DNA from: Hamadaea flava
Lineage (GTDB): Bacteria; Actinomycetota; Actinomycetes; Mycobacteriales; Micromonosporaceae
Reading direction: 5' to 3'
Assembly: GCF_024172085.1 (NCBI RefSeq)
Contig: NZ_JAMZDZ010000001.1
Span: 5,704,001 to 5,768,000, forward strand
DNA length: 64,000 bases
Positions 8,783-19,188 of this stretch are shown here, in pieces. The notes under the pieces are model-generated. The model ran no database searches and had not been told where the DNA came from. It was given only the letters and a program-made list of their open reading frames with translations. The position numbers and the translations under genes were made by a program. Within the stretch, counting starts at the first letter, position 1, and every line of letters begins with the position of its first letter.

Positions 8783-9268
8783 GTGCTGACCATCGACAAG
8801 GCGATCCTCGACGCGATCGTCGCCCACGCTCGCCGGGACCACCCGGACGAGGCCTGCGGCGTGGTCACCGGCCCGATCGGCTCGGACACGCCGACCCGGC
8901 ACCTGGCCATGGAGAACGTGGAGCGCTCGCAGACGTTCTACCGGTTCGACCCGATGGAGCAGTTGCGGGTCTGGCGGGAGATGGACGACCTCGACGAGGA
9001 GCCGGTGGTCATCTACCACTCGCACACCGCGACCGAGGCGTACCCGTCCCGGACGGACGTGTCGCTCGCCGGTGAACCGGGGGCGCACTACCTGCTCGTC
9101 TCGACACGTGAGCCAGAGGTGACCGAGGTCCGCTCCTTCCGTATCCTGGACGGCGTGGTGACTGAGGAACCAGTGAAGCTGGTGGGGAGCGGTGTGGACG
9201 AGCACGCCGTGCAGTCCTACATGTTCGGCCAGACTCCGACGACGGTCGACTACGAGTGTCGCGGCTGA
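8783..9268 (+). CDS. mec: Mec-type M67 (JAMM) metallopeptidase
   Basis: A 161-residue JAB1/MPN/Mov34 zinc protease. The JAMM motif is complete: His79 and His81 in YHSHTATEAYPSRTD, with Asp92, plus a Glu near residue 23-24 (HPDEACGVV). In M. tuberculosis the homologue (Rv1334, Mec+) cleaves cysteine from the CysO-cysteine adduct. Here cysO follows 59 bp downstream and cysM after it, so this is the release enzyme of the protein-carried sulfide pathway. Because this CysO has residues beyond Gly-Gly, the protease may also have to trim it (see cysO). Cytosolic. Confidence 0.9.
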   Translation: MLTIDKAILDAIVAHARRDHPDEACGVVTGPIGSDTPTRHLAMENVERSQTFYRFDPMEQLRVWREMDDLDEEPVVIYHSHTATEAYPSRTDVSLAGEPGAHYLLVSTREPEVTEVRSFRILDGVVTEEPVKLVGSGVDEHAVQSYMFGQTPTTVDYECRG

Positions 9269-9327
9269 GTGACCGCCTTCCTCGCCCGTCCCGCGTTCGC
9301 AACCCTTCCCAAGGAGTCTTGACAGTC

Positions 9328-9642
9328 ATGGCCATCGAAGTTCGCATTCCCACGATCCTGCGCAGCTACACCGGCAACCAGAAGGCCGTCGAAGGCGCCG
9401 GCGACACCCTCGCCGAGCTGCTCGCCGACCTCGACGCCCGGCACGCCGGCCTCAAGGGCCGCCTGATCACCGACGAGGGCGCGCTGCACCGGTTCGTCAA
9501 CATCTACGTCAACGACGAGGACGTCCGCTTCCTCGGCTCGCTGGATGCGAAGGTCAGCGACGGCGACACCGTGACGATCCTGCCGGCCGTCGCCGGTGGC
9601 GCGCTCGGTCTGCTCGCCGCCGCGGCGTACCTGGGCCGCTGA
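9328..9642 (+). CDS. cysO: CysO sulfur-carrier protein (ubiquitin-like, ThiS/MoaD fold) with C-terminal extension
   Basis: A 104-residue protein whose first 91 residues closely follow the mycobacterial CysO pattern: EVRIPTILR, the HRFVNIYVNDEDVRF core and TILPAVAGG. CysO carries sulfide as a C-terminal Gly-Gly thiocarboxylate for CysM. The oddity is that Gly90-Gly91 are not terminal: 13 more residues (ALGLLAAAAYLGR) follow before the stop. They would have to be removed before thiocarboxylation. ATG at 9328 follows AAGGAG by 11 nt. It sits between mec and cysM in one operon. Confidence 0.9.
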   Translation: MAIEVRIPTILRSYTGNQKAVEGAGDTLAELLADLDARHAGLKGRLITDEGALHRFVNIYVNDEDVRFLGSLDAKVSDGDTVTILPAVAGGALGLLAAAAYLGR

Positions 9643-9655
9643 CCCGTCTCTCCGC

Positions 9656-9687
9656 CGCCGGTCGCGGGCTTCGGCCCGGGACCGGCG
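9656..9687 (+). promoter_or_regulatory. Stem-loop with UUCG loop between cysO and cysM
   Basis: CGCCGGTC pairs with GACCGGCG and GGGC with GCCC around a TTCG tetraloop, with a 2-nt bulge on each side. It ends 23 nt before the cysM start and just upstream of its GAAGGAGG site. It could tune cysM expression relative to cysO, stabilise the message, or act as a weak terminator. Confidence 0.45.
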
Positions 9688-9698
9688 TGCGGTGCTGA

Positions 9699-10658
<960 letters not shown>

Positions 10659-10668
10659 GTTCGGCGCC

Positions 10669-10761
10669 GGATCAGGGTTCCCGGTCGAATCTTGCCGGGG
10701 AGCCTCTCGGGCGAGCCGCCAGGAGTGCGGTCAGCCAAGATTCGACACAGAACCCTGATCC
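10669..10761. repeat. Repeat family A, copy 2 (interrupted 26-bp arms)
   Basis: Outer arms GGATCAGGGTTC/GAACCCTGATCC and inner arms TCGAATCTTG/CAAGATTCGA pair around a 41-nt centre, with one 4-bp mismatch block. It fills the gap between convergent cysM and the leftward membrane protein. Confidence 0.75.
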
Positions 10762-10783
10762 AGCGCGGAAAACGCCGACGGCG

Positions 10784-11242
10784 TCAGAGCTGGGTGATCA
10801 CCAGCAGGAGGTTGCCGCCGAGGAGCAGCGAGGCCACCCCGAGCAGCTCCCACGGCAGCCACCGGTGGTGCACCGTGGCGAAGGCGAGCCCGCCGCAGAC
10901 GGTCCCGGCGATGCCGACCGACATCACCGTCGGCACCAGCCAGCTCGGTCCGGGCTCGAAGACGATCGCGACGAAGACCCGGATCGCGACCACCATGCCG
11001 ACGAAGACCAGCAGCGCCGCCCAGGCGCTCAGGCCGAGCATGCGTGTGCTCCCGGGCACGGGGTCGTCCTGCTCCGGTAGCCGCAAGGCGCGCATCGGGT
11101 TTCGGCGTACCGTCTCGGCTGCCGCGGGCACCACGGTCAGCGAGCCGACCCGGGCCCGGACGAACTTCGCGGCCGGGCTTTCACCCTGGGTCTGGGCGGG
11201 GGTTTCGGTAAGGGTGTCGATGCGCGTCTCCACGTCTGGCAC
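10784..11242 (-). CDS. Membrane protein of unknown function (three predicted helices)
   Basis: A 152-residue protein. The first 60 residues are polar and look disordered (Thr/Glu/Ala/Arg); hydrophobic segments follow at about 68-90, 100-122 and 127-150. A VHHRWLPWE motif lies between helices 2 and 3. No family is recognised. It takes the place where M. tuberculosis has the rhomboid-like Rv1337 between cysM and murI, but it lacks a Ser-His rhomboid dyad and is on the opposite strand, so it is not an orthologue. Divergent from murI. Confidence 0.65.
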   Translation of the reverse strand: MPDVETRIDTLTETPAQTQGESPAAKFVRARVGSLTVVPAAAETVRRNPMRALRLPEQDDPVPGSTRMLGLSAWAALLVFVGMVVAIRVFVAIVFEPGPSWLVPTVMSVGIAGTVCGGLAFATVHHRWLPWELLGVASLLLGGNLLLVITQL

Positions 11243-11352
11243 AACGGAGCCGGATGTGATGCGTAACGCGTGGATGTTGAGTCGTGCCTGGTCAGCCTGT
11301 CACCTTGGCGACATGTTCGAGCAGACCTTACTTAAGGCTGGCGCGCGCGGCG

Positions 11353-11358
11353 TAGGCT
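11353..11358 (+). promoter_or_regulatory. -10 box (TAGGCT) of murI, leaderless spacing
   Basis: TAGGCT lies exactly 7 nt before the GTG start of murI; no Shine-Dalgarno sequence is present. Confidence 0.45.
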
Positions 11359-11365
11359 CCGAGCC

Positions 11366-12178
11366 GTGACGGATACACCGATCGGGATCTTCGACTCGGG
11401 AGTCGGTGGCCTGACGGTAGCCCGAGCGATCCTGGACCAGTTGCCACACGAGCGCCTGCTCTATCTGGGGGACACGGCGCACGTGCCCTACGGTCCGAAG
11501 CCGCTGGCCGACATCCGGCGTTATGTCCTGGAATGCCTGGATGATCTGGTCGCCGCCGACGTCAAGATGCTGGTGATCGCCTGCAACTCGGCCGTGTCCG
11601 CGTGCCTGGCCGATGTTCGGGAGCGCTACGACATTCCAGTGGTGGAGGTGATCCGTCCGGCCGTCCGCCGGGCGGTGGCAGCGACCCGCAACGGCCGCGT
11701 CGGCGTGATCGGCACCTCGGCCACCATCACGAGCCGGGCCTATCAGGACGCCTTCGCCGCCGCGCCGCACGTGACCGTCACCGCGGCCGCCTGCCCGCAG
11801 TTCGTCGACTTCGTCGAACGCGGGATCACCTCCGGCCGGGCGCTGCTCGGCCTGGCCAGCGCGTACCTCGAACCCCTTCAGCAGGCCGGCGTCGACACCC
11901 TCGTCCTGGGCTGCACCCACTATCCGCTCCTGTCCGGCATGCTGAGCCTCGTGATGGGCGAACAGGTGACCCTGGTGTCCAGCGCCGAGGAGACAGCCAA
12001 AGACGTCTATCGGGTGCTGGTCGAAAACGACATGCTGCGCCCTGACGACGCCCCGCCCCCGCGCCACGAGCTGCGGGTCACCGGTGACGACGAACCCTTC
12101 CAGCGGCTCGCGCGGCGCTTCCTCGGCGACTTCCCAGCGGCCCTACCGGACTCCAATCACGCGGGAGCGGCTCGATGA
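11366..12178 (+). CDS. murI: Glutamate racemase
   Basis: A 270-residue cofactor-independent racemase that supplies D-glutamate for peptidoglycan. The two catalytic cysteines are Cys73 in IACNSA and Cys183 in GCTHYP (with His185). The N-terminal [13 protein letters not shown] and [10 protein letters not shown] loops are typical. The GTG start is set by the TAGGCT box 7 nt upstream. Its stop overlaps the next ATG (ATGA), and the order murI, metallo-hydrolase, rph, rdgB matches Rv1338-Rv1341. Confidence 0.96.
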   Translation: MTDTPIGIFDSGVGGLTVARAILDQLPHERLLYLGDTAHVPYGPKPLADIRRYVLECLDDLVAADVKMLVIACNSAVSACLADVRERYDIPVVEVIRPAVRRAVAATRNGRVGVIGTSATITSRAYQDAFAAAPHVTVTAAACPQFVDFVERGITSGRALLGLASAYLEPLQQAGVDTLVLGCTHYPLLSGMLSLVMGEQVTLVSSAEETAKDVYRVLVENDMLRPDDAPPPRHELRVTGDDEPFQRLARRFLGDFPAALPDSNHAGAAR

Positions 12179-12921
12179 GACTGACGGTGTTGGGCTGTGC
12201 GGGCAGCTTCCCGGGCCCCGAGTCTCCGTGTTCGGCGTACCTGGTGGAGGCCGACGGATTCCGGCTGCTCATCGACTTCGGCTCGGGCTCCCTGTCCTCC
12301 CTCCAGCGGTACGCCGGACTGAACGCGGTCGATGCGATCGTGCTCAGCCACCTGCACTGCGACCACATGATGGATGCCGCGCTGTACGTCGTGGTCCGTC
12401 GATACGCTCCGGACGGCCCGTACCCGCCGTTGCCGGTGTACGCCCCAGCCGGTGCCCCGGAACGGCTCGCGGGGGCGTACAGCGCCGACGAGGGACCGCT
12501 CGACGACGTCTACACCTTCTACAGCCTGCAATCGGGCAGCTTCCCGATCGGCCCGTTCACCGTCACGGTGGACCGCGTGAACCACCCCATCGAGACCTAC
12601 GGCGTACGCCTGGAGCACAACGGGCGGGTGCTCGCGTACTCCGGGGACACCGCCGTGTGCGACGCCGTCCTGCGGCTGGCCCAGGGCGCCGACCTGTTCC
12701 TGTGCGAGGCGAGCTACCTCGACGGCGTGGACAACCCGCCGGGCCTGCATCTGACCGGCCGGGAGGCCGGCGAAGTGGCCACCAAGGCCGGCGTCGGCCG
12801 CCTGCTGCTGACGCATCTGGTGACGGCCTGGGGGAGCGAGGCGGAGACGCTGGAGGCGGCGGTCGCGGCGTTCCAGGGTCCGGTGGAGATCGCCCGGCCC
12901 GGCGCCCGCTTCGACGTCTGA
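12175..12921 (+). CDS. MBL-fold metallo-hydrolase, Rv1339-like
   Basis: A 248-residue metallo-beta-lactamase-fold enzyme. The metal motif is HLHCDH (His59, His61, Asp63, His64); [10 protein letters not shown] supplies the bridging Asp and LLLTHLV the last His. Its position between murI and rph makes it the counterpart of M. tuberculosis Rv1339, which has been reported to act as a cyclic-nucleotide phosphodiesterase. Overall it also resembles RNase Z-type proteins. Translationally coupled to murI through ATGA. Activity here is inferred from the orthologue. Confidence 0.87.
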   Translation: MRLTVLGCAGSFPGPESPCSAYLVEADGFRLLIDFGSGSLSSLQRYAGLNAVDAIVLSHLHCDHMMDAALYVVVRRYAPDGPYPPLPVYAPAGAPERLAGAYSADEGPLDDVYTFYSLQSGSFPIGPFTVTVDRVNHPIETYGVRLEHNGRVLAYSGDTAVCDAVLRLAQGADLFLCEASYLDGVDNPPGLHLTGREAGEVATKAGVGRLLLTHLVTAWGSEAETLEAAVAAFQGPVEIARPGARFDV

Positions 12922-13022
12922 TCCGACTTTGCACGGCGTGCGCTCCGAGGTCTCGTTCCGGACGCTGAAGACGCGCGGTCCGGCGTCCAAAGGGGGCCGC
13001 TTCGGCGGATAAGGCGCGACTG

Positions 13023-13028
13023 TAGGGT
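13023..13028 (+). promoter_or_regulatory. -10 box (TAGGGT) of rph, leaderless spacing
   Basis: TAGGGT lies 7 nt before the rph ATG. The 114-bp gap after the metallo-hydrolase gene otherwise shows only GC-rich sequence. Confidence 0.45.
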
Positions 13029-13035
13029 TACGGGC

Positions 13036-13824
13036 ATGACCCGACCCGATGGCCGCGCCGCCGACGAACTCCGTCCGGTGAAGTTGACCCGCGGCTGGAG
13101 CATGCACCCGGAGGGCTCGGTTCTCGTCGAGTTCGGCAACACCCGGGTGCTCTGCACGGCGAGCGTGACCGAAGGCGTGCCGCGCTGGCGCAAGGGCACC
13201 GGCCTGGGCTGGGTGACCAGCGAGTACGCGATGCTCCCGCGCGCGACGACGACCCGGTCCGACCGCGAGAGCGTCAAGGGCAAGATCGGCGGGCGTACGC
13301 ACGAGATCTCCCGCCTGATCGGGCGAAGTCTGCGGGCCTGCATCGAGCTCAAGGCGCTGGGCGAGAACTCCATCGTCATCGACTGCGACGTGCTGCAAGC
13401 CGACGGCGGTACGCGTACCGCCGCGATCACGGGCTCCTACGTCGCCCTCCACGACGCGGTGACCTGGCTGGCGAACAAGGGCGCGCTGGCGAAGAAGCAG
13501 ACCGTCGAGTCCACGTTGCACCGCTCGGTGGCGGCGGTCAGCGTCGGCGTCATCAAGGGCGAGGCGCGGCTGGACCTCTGCTACGACGAGGACGTCAGCG
13601 CCGAGGTCGACATGAACATCGTCTGCACCGGGACCGGCGACTTCGTCGAGGTGCAGGGCACCGGCGAAGACGGCGTCTTCGACCGTAAGCAGCTCAACCA
13701 GCTGCTCGACCTCGGTGTGGCCGGCTGTTCGCAACTGGCCGACCTCCAGCGCGAGGTGTTGGGCCTGCCGTCGCTATCGCCGTCCAGCCTGCTGGCGAAG
13801 TTCGGAGGGGACGTCCGCCGATGA
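13036..13824 (+). CDS. rph: Ribonuclease PH
   Basis: A 262-residue phosphorolytic 3'-exoribonuclease that trims tRNA 3' ends. Family marks include [13 protein letters not shown] at the N-terminus, the [27 protein letters not shown] phosphate/RNA-binding region (Arg-rich), and [13 protein letters not shown] near the active site. Length is normal. The stop overlaps rdgB by 4 bp (ATGA). The two genes are neighbours in most actinobacteria. Confidence 0.96.
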   Translation: MTRPDGRAADELRPVKLTRGWSMHPEGSVLVEFGNTRVLCTASVTEGVPRWRKGTGLGWVTSEYAMLPRATTTRSDRESVKGKIGGRTHEISRLIGRSLRACIELKALGENSIVIDCDVLQADGGTRTAAITGSYVALHDAVTWLANKGALAKKQTVESTLHRSVAAVSVGVIKGEARLDLCYDEDVSAEVDMNIVCTGTGDFVEVQGTGEDGVFDRKQLNQLLDLGVAGCSQLADLQREVLGLPSLSPSSLLAKFGGDVRR

Positions 13825-14456
13825 GGCTGCTACTCGCGACCCGCAACCTGAAGAAGCTCGACGAGCTGCGGCGCATCCTCGCGACGTCGCCCGCGCTGGT
13901 CGGCGTCGAACTGATCGGGCTCAACGACGTCCCTGAATATCCGGAGGCTCCGGAGACCGGGCTCACCTTCGCCGAGAACGCGCTGCTCAAGGCGCGCGAA
14001 GGGGTCAAGTACACCGGCCTGCCGACGGTGGCCGACGACTCCGGCCTCGCCGTCGACGCGCTCAGCGGCATGCCGGGCGTGTTCAGCGCGCGCTGGTCGG
14101 GCCGGTTCGGCAACGACTATCCACACGGCAAGGACGTCGCCAACCTGGAACTGGTCCTGGACCAGACCCACGACGTGGCCGACGACAAGCGCGGCGCGGC
14201 CTTCATCTGCGCGGCCGCCCTCGTCCTGCCCGGCGGTGACGGCAACCGAGAACACCTGGTCAGCGGCCAGATGCGCGGCCGGCTGCTGCGCGCGCCCCGT
14301 GGTCTCGGCGGCTTCGGCTACGACCCGATCTTCCAGGCCGAGGGCCACACCCGCTCCACCGCCGAACTGACGGCCGAGGAGAAGGACGCGATCAGCCACC
14401 GGGGCCAGGCATTCCGGGCGCTGGCCGCGGTGATCGCCAAGCAGCTCAAGCCCTGA
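13821..14456 (+). CDS. rdgB: Non-canonical purine NTP pyrophosphatase (XTP/dITP)
   Basis: A 211-residue HAM1-family house-cleaning enzyme that hydrolyses ITP, dITP and XTP to monophosphates. Recognisable pieces are [17 protein letters not shown] at the N-terminus, [10 protein letters not shown], the metal-site [19 protein letters not shown] and the C-terminal [10 protein letters not shown]. Coupled to rph by a 4-bp overlap. Followed by a compact family A palindrome at the convergent junction. Confidence 0.96.
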   Translation: MRLLLATRNLKKLDELRRILATSPALVGVELIGLNDVPEYPEAPETGLTFAENALLKAREGVKYTGLPTVADDSGLAVDALSGMPGVFSARWSGRFGNDYPHGKDVANLELVLDQTHDVADDKRGAAFICAAALVLPGGDGNREHLVSGQMRGRLLRAPRGLGGFGYDPIFQAEGHTRSTAELTAEEKDAISHRGQAFRALAAVIAKQLKP

Positions 14457-14537
14457 CGGGTACGCCCACCGCACCGCCCTTTCCCCGCACGCTGTGTTCC
14501 CGCGCGCTCCGTTCCCGCTGGCGCTCCGTTTTCGGCT

Positions 14538-14592
14538 GGATCAGGGATCTGGGTCGAATCTTGGTCCAAGATTCGACCTAGATCCCTGATCT
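14538..14592. repeat. Repeat family A, copy 3 (compact hairpin)
   Basis: GATCAGGGATC...GGTCGAATCTTGG folds back on CCAAGATTCGACC...GATCCCTGATC with one 2-bp mismatch and almost no loop. The right arm runs into the last codons and stop of the leftward membrane protein gene. Confidence 0.8.
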
Positions 14593-15207
14593 GCTGCTGT
14601 CGGGGGAGAGGCGGGTGTGGAGGCGGCGTATCGAGTTGCCGACCCAGACCACGATGAACACGAATCCGATGATGCCGATCGCGATGGCGAAACAGGCCTT
14701 GACGACGTGGCCCCACCCGTCGGGGCGCGGATCGACGAACGGGTACGGATACCAGCCCACGATGCCGCCCCGGATCAGGGTGTAGCCGAGCCAGGCGATC
14801 GGGTACGCCAGCCAGCTCCACGCGTCCGGCAGCAGGATCTGGTGCCGGGGCGGTTGGATGAGCCAGTCGAGGAAGAGCACGACCGGCGAGATCTGGTGGA
14901 CGACGGTGTTGACCCAGGGCAGCGTCGTGCCCAGTTGGGCGGTCAGGTCCGACAGCAGCAGCGCGAAGACCACACCTGTGGTGAACAGGTAGCTGGTCGC
15001 CGCTCCGCGTACGAGGTCCCAGCGCAGGTTGTTCCAGGCCGGCCGGGCCGCGCCGATGAGGAGGACGGCCGCGCCGATGAGGTTGCTCTGGATCGTGAAG
15101 AAGCTGAAGAAGTTCCCCGCGTCGGCGGCGCGCTGGAACTGGGCGACGACCGCGGCCAGGATCGCGATCGCGGTCGCCGCCCGATAAAACCGGACAAAGA
15201 TCTCCAC
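14578..15207 (-). CDS. Pr6Pr-type multipass membrane protein
   Basis: A 209-residue protein with about six hydrophobic segments. The features match the actinobacterial Pr6Pr membrane family: an N-terminal helix, FFSFFTIQSNL after it, then WVNTVVHQISPVVLFLDWL and the GWYPYPFVDP motif. Biochemical function is unknown. GTG at 15207 is chosen because the conserved protein begins there; the open frame extending further upstream is only the shadow of hutH. The stop codon of hutH is 15 bp upstream, so it may be read from the hut operon. The last five codons and the stop lie in repeat A3. Confidence 0.75.
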   Translation of the reverse strand: MEIFVRFYRAATAIAILAAVVAQFQRAADAGNFFSFFTIQSNLIGAAVLLIGAARPAWNNLRWDLVRGAATSYLFTTGVVFALLLSDLTAQLGTTLPWVNTVVHQISPVVLFLDWLIQPPRHQILLPDAWSWLAYPIAWLGYTLIRGGIVGWYPYPFVDPRPDGWGHVVKACFAIAIGIIGFVFIVVWVGNSIRRLHTRLSPDSSRSGI

Positions 15208-15221
15208 GCAGGGAGAACGAG

Positions 15222-16757
15222 TCAGGCGAGGGGGCCGAGGTCGGCTTCGATGGTTTCGAGCAGGACGCGGCCCGAGATCGTCGCGCGGGCGGCTTCGAGC
15301 ACCGGGGCGAGGAACACGTCCGGCCCGGGAGTGCCGGCGAAGGCGGTGACGGCGGCCAGTGCGGCCCGGCCGGCGGGCGACGGCGTCAACGGCGTACGCA
15401 GCTGCAATCCCCGGCAGGCGGCCAGCAGTTCGACGGCCAGCAGCGACGTGAGGTTGTCGAGCACGGTACGCAGCTTCTTCGCGGCGGCCCAGCCCATCGA
15501 GACGTGGTCTTCCTGCATTCCGCTGGTGGGGATGGAGTCGACCGAGGCCGGGGCGGCGAGGCGGCGGTTGTCGGCGACGATGCCGGCCGCGGTGTACTGC
15601 GCGATCATCAGGCCCGAGTTGACGCCCGGGTCCGGGGTGAGGAACGCGGGCAGTTCGCGGGACCGCGTCACGTCGAGCAGCCGGTCTACTCGGCGTTCGG
15701 AGATCGAGCCGACCTCGGCGGCGGCGATGGCGAGGAAGTCGGCGGCGAAACCGAGCGGCGCGCCGTGGAAGTTGCCGGTGGACTCGACCCGGCCGTCCGG
15801 CAGGACGACGGGGTTGTCGGCCACGCTGATCAGCTCCCGGGCGGCCACCGTGCGCGCGAACTCCAAGGTGTCGCGGGCGGCCCCGGCGACCTGCGGCGCG
15901 CAGCGCATCGAGTACGCGTCCTGCACCGCGTGGACCAGGTCGTCGCGGTGCGAGTCCATGATCTCGGAGCCCTGGAGGAGCCGGTGGATGTTGGCGGCGC
16001 TGATCCCCTGGCCGGGATGCGGCCGGATCTCGTGGATCGAGGGGTGGAAGGGCCGGTCGGTGCCGAGCATCGCCTCGATGGACAGGGCGGCCGTCACGTC
16101 GGCCATGGTGAGCAGGTGCCCGAGGTCGTCGCAGGCCATCAGCAGCATGCCCAGCATGCCGTCGGTGCCGTTGATGAGGGCCAGGCCCTCCTTCGAGGAC
16201 AGCTCGATCGGGGCGAGCCCGGCGGCGTGGAGCGCGTCGGCTCCGGTGATCCGCGTACCGTCCTTGCCGAGCACCCAGCCCTCGCCGAGCAGCACGAGCG
16301 CGCAGTGCGCCAGCGGGGCAAGATCGCCGGAGGCGCCCAGCGACCCGTGTTCGGGCACCCACGGGGTGATGTCGTGGTTCAGGAGGTTCACCAGCGCGTC
16401 GGCCACCAGTGGGCGTACGCCGGACCGGCCGAGCGCCAGCGACCGCACCCGCAGCAGCATCATCGCGCGGACGACTTCCCGGGGCATGGGCGCACCGATG
16501 CCGGCCGCGTGCGAGCGGATGAGGGCGTGCTGAAGTTCAGCCCGGCGTTCGGGGGCGATGAAGGTGTTGGCGAGCGCGCCGAAGCCCGTCGAGACGCCGT
16601 AGACCGGGCGGCCGTCGCGCTCGATGTCGTCCACGATGGACCGGCTGGCCGCCATCGCCTCCACGGCGGCCGGGCTGACCACGACCTGGGCGGTGCCCCG
16701 GGCGACGGCCAGAACGCCGGCGGCGCTGACGCCGTCCGGTTCGACAGTGACGATCAT
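15222..16757 (-). CDS. hutH: Histidine ammonia-lyase
   Basis: A 511-residue MIO-dependent lyase that converts L-histidine to urocanate and ammonia. The MIO prosthetic group forms from Ala142-Ser143-Gly144 in [14 protein letters not shown], which is intact. [11 protein letters not shown] (catalytic Tyr), INGTDGM and the [14 protein letters not shown] segment agree with the family. ATG at 16757 overlaps the hutI stop (ATGA). Last of the five histidine-degradation genes, giving the order hutU, M20, hutF, hutI, hutH. Confidence 0.97.
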   Translation of the reverse strand: MIVTVEPDGVSAAGVLAVARGTAQVVVSPAAVEAMAASRSIVDDIERDGRPVYGVSTGFGALANTFIAPERRAELQHALIRSHAAGIGAPMPREVVRAMMLLRVRSLALGRSGVRPLVADALVNLLNHDITPWVPEHGSLGASGDLAPLAHCALVLLGEGWVLGKDGTRITGADALHAAGLAPIELSSKEGLALINGTDGMLGMLLMACDDLGHLLTMADVTAALSIEAMLGTDRPFHPSIHEIRPHPGQGISAANIHRLLQGSEIMDSHRDDLVHAVQDAYSMRCAPQVAGAARDTLEFARTVAARELISVADNPVVLPDGRVESTGNFHGAPLGFAADFLAIAAAEVGSISERRVDRLLDVTRSRELPAFLTPDPGVNSGLMIAQYTAAGIVADNRRLAAPASVDSIPTSGMQEDHVSMGWAAAKKLRTVLDNLTSLLAVELLAACRGLQLRTPLTPSPAGRAALAAVTAFAGTPGPDVFLAPVLEAARATISGRVLLETIEADLGPLA

Positions 16758-17896
16758 CGAACCCACACTCCTTTGTGCAGTACTTCTTTTACGAGGGGCA
16801 CACCCGGCCGGTAGGCCAGATGCACGGAACTCGGCGCGTCGAGCACCATGAGGTCTGCGTACGCGCCGATGCCGAGGTGGCCGACGTCCGATCGGCGCAG
16901 CGCACGGGCTCCGCCCGCGGTCGCCGCCCAGATCGCCTCGGCCGGGGTCATCCGCATGTCGCGGACGGCCAGGGCGACGCAGAACGGCATGGACGAGGTG
17001 TAGGAGGAGCCCGGGTTGCAGTCGGTCGCCAGGGCCACCGTGGCCCCGGCGTCCAGCAGCCGCCGCGCGTCCGGGTAGGGCGATCGGGTGCTGAACTCCG
17101 CTCCCGGCAGCAGCGTGGCGACCGTCTGCGAGCCGGCCAGGGCCGCCACGTCGCCCGCCGAGAGATGTGTGCAGTGGTCGGCGCTGGCCGCGCCCAGTTC
17201 GACCGCCAGGCGTACGCCGTCGCCCTCGGTGAGCTGATTGGCGTGGATGCGCGGCAGCAGTCCCTCGGCCATGCCGGCGGCGAGCACGGTCCGGGCCTCG
17301 TCGACGTCGAACGCGCCTCGTTCGCAGAAGACGTCCACCCACTTCGCGTGGGGCGCGCAGGCGCGCAGCATCGGGCCGGTGACCAGTTCCACGTAGGAGT
17401 CGCGCGGCACGTCCGGCGGGACGACGTGTGCGCCCAGGAACGTCGTCTCGGTGGTGAACTCCGAGGCGAGCCGCAGCGACCGGGCTTCGTCGGGCACGTT
17501 GAGCCCGTACCCGCTCTTGATCTCGACGGTGGTGGTGCCCTGCCGCCGCATCTCGTCGACCAGGCGCTCGACGTTCGATCGCAGGTCCGCGTCGGACGCG
17601 GCGCGGGTGGCGGCCATCGTCGTGCGGATGCCGCCGCCGGTGTAGGGCTCGCCCGCCATCCGCGCGGCGAACTCGGCCGCCCGGTCGCCGGCGAAGACCA
17701 GGTGCGCATGACTGTCCACGAAGCCGGGCAGCACGGCCGCACCCTGCGCGTCGAAGATCTCGTCGGCGGCGTGCGGGCTGGTGGCCGGGCCGATCCACTC
17801 GACACGGTCGGTCACGATCATCGCGGCGTCGGTCCGGGTGCCCTCGTCGGAGTGCGTGGTCAGCTCGCCGATGTTGGTGATCAGAAGAGAGCGCAC
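16754..17896 (-). CDS. hutI: Imidazolonepropionase
   Basis: A 380-residue amidohydrolase-superfamily enzyme that opens imidazolone propionate to N-formimidoyl-glutamate. Metal ligands are seen in VDSHAHLVF and IHANQL, with SADHCTHLS and the late Asp in [20 protein letters not shown] is a family signature. I set the start at GTG 17896 just before MRSLLITN; it overlaps the hutF stop by 16 bp. Longer open sequence upstream is antisense shadow. Operon with hutF and hutH. Confidence 0.95.
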   Translation of the reverse strand: MRSLLITNIGELTTHSDEGTRTDAAMIVTDRVEWIGPATSPHAADEIFDAQGAAVLPGFVDSHAHLVFAGDRAAEFAARMAGEPYTGGGIRTTMAATRAASDADLRSNVERLVDEMRRQGTTTVEIKSGYGLNVPDEARSLRLASEFTTETTFLGAHVVPPDVPRDSYVELVTGPMLRACAPHAKWVDVFCERGAFDVDEARTVLAAGMAEGLLPRIHANQLTEGDGVRLAVELGAASADHCTHLSAGDVAALAGSQTVATLLPGAEFSTRSPYPDARRLLDAGATVALATDCNPGSSYTSSMPFCVALAVRDMRMTPAEAIWAATAGGARALRRSDVGHLGIGAYADLMVLDAPSSVHLAYRPGVPLVKEVLHKGVWVR

Positions 17897-19188
17897 ACGG
17901 CCTCCTGAAGTTCCCGGGCCACGTCGATCGAGACGTGCCGGCCGTCGGCCACGATCACGCGGCCGTCGGCGACGACGTGGGTGATGTCGGCCGCGCCGGC
18001 CGCCATGAGCACCCCAGCCGGATCGATCCCGGCTGTACGCACGGTGGCGAGGCTGATCGTGACCAGGTCGGCTCGTGCGCCGACGGCCAGCCGCCCGGCG
18101 GACGGCCAGCCCAGCGAGGCGTGCCCGGTCGTGGTCGCCGCGCTGAGCAGCTCCTCCTGGGTGAAGTGGCCCCGGGCCTGGGCGGAGAGGCGTTCGTGCA
18201 ACTCCACGGCGCGGGTCTCTTCGAGCAGGTCGATGACGGCATGCGAGTCGCTGCCCAGGGTCAGGCGTACGCCGGAGTCGGCGAGGACCCGGGCGGGGCC
18301 GATGCCGTCGCCCAGATCCCGTTCGGTCGTCGGGCAGAAGCAGGCGAACGTGTCGGCCATCAGGTCGATGTCGCCCCTGGTCAGGTGGGTCGCATGCACG
18401 GAGGTGAAGGTCTCCTCCAGCACGCCGTGGCGGTCGAGCAGCTCGGTCGGCGTACAGCCGTAGGCGGCCCGGCAGGCGGCCACCTCGTCCACCTGCTCGG
18501 CGACGTGCGCATGCACCGGCAGGCCGCTGGTCAGCTCGGTGAACTCGGACATCACCGTGGCGGGCACCGCGCGTACCGAGTGCAGGGCCGCACCGACCAT
18601 CGAGTGCGGCTGGGCGGCCAGCGCGTCGAACCGATCCCACCAGGCGTCGAGCGAGCCGTCGCCGAAGCGCAACTGCGGCCCGGCGAGCGGCTTGCCGTCT
18701 ACCGAGGACTGGAGGTACAGCGTGTCCAGCAGCGTGATCCGGACGCCCGCGTCGGCGGCGGCGACGACGAGCGCCTCACCCATGGCGTTCGGGTCCGCGT
18801 AAGGCTTTCCGCCCGGCTGGTGGTGCAGATAGTGGAACTCGCCCACGCAGGTCACGCCCGCGAGCGCCATCTCCGCGTACACGGCGCGCGCCAGCCGGTG
18901 GTAGCTGTCCGGGTCCAGCCGGTCCGCGACCTGATACATCTGCTCACGCCACGTCCAGAAACTGCCCTTACCCATGTGGGTACGCCCACGCAGCGCCCGA
19001 TGAAACGCATGCGAATGGGCATTGGCGAATCCGGGTATCGTCAAGCCCGCCAATTTGGGGACATGATCCTCCGTCCACCCGGTCGGCTCGGCGCGGACGA
19101 TCTTGCCGTTCTCGATCGCGATCAGGACGTCGGCCTGAATCCCGTCGGGCAGCCAGGCGTACTCGCAGAGGTAGTGACTCATCGGCAT
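17881..19188 (-). CDS. hutF: Formimidoylglutamate deiminase
   Basis: A 435-residue amidohydrolase that turns N-formimidoyl-L-glutamate into N-formyl-glutamate, the five-step branch of histidine breakdown. [15 protein letters not shown] carries the first metal histidines, [12 protein letters not shown] and HATHLT the next, and [14 protein letters not shown] the Asp. ATG 19188 is chosen because GGAGG lies 7 nt upstream; a second in-frame ATG at 19182 would give an ATGA overlap with the previous stop. The presence of HutF rather than a HutG formimidase sets the need for a formylglutamate amidohydrolase, which the adjoining M20 protein may fill. Confidence 0.94.
   Translation of the reverse strand: MPMSHYLCEYAWLPDGIQADVLIAIENGKIVRAEPTGWTEDHVPKLAGLTIPGFANAHSHAFHRALRGRTHMGKGSFWTWREQMYQVADRLDPDSYHRLARAVYAEMALAGVTCVGEFHYLHHQPGGKPYADPNAMGEALVVAAADAGVRITLLDTLYLQSSVDGKPLAGPQLRFGDGSLDAWWDRFDALAAQPHSMVGAALHSVRAVPATVMSEFTELTSGLPVHAHVAEQVDEVAACRAAYGCTPTELLDRHGVLEETFTSVHATHLTRGDIDLMADTFACFCPTTERDLGDGIGPARVLADSGVRLTLGSDSHAVIDLLEETRAVELHERLSAQARGHFTQEELLSAATTTGHASLGWPSAGRLAVGARADLVTISLATVRTAGIDPAGVLMAAGAADITHVVADGRVIVADGRHVSIDVARELQEAVCALF

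Noticed and set aside
9592-9642. Frameshift explaining the extra residues of CysO
   Set aside because: The frame runs cleanly to a normal TGA, the tail keeps the local GC-rich third-position pattern, and the downstream gene spacing is normal. Resequencing could still change this.
15208-16362. Leftward extension of the Pr6Pr gene to a 594-residue protein
   Set aside because: The added N-terminal part is only the alternative frame of hutH, on the same strand; the conserved membrane protein begins at GTG 15207.
16758-17798. Leftward extension of hutH to 858 residues (apparent fusion)
   Set aside because: The extra segment is hutI read in the wrong frame; hutH has a clear ATG at 16757 in an ATGA overlap.
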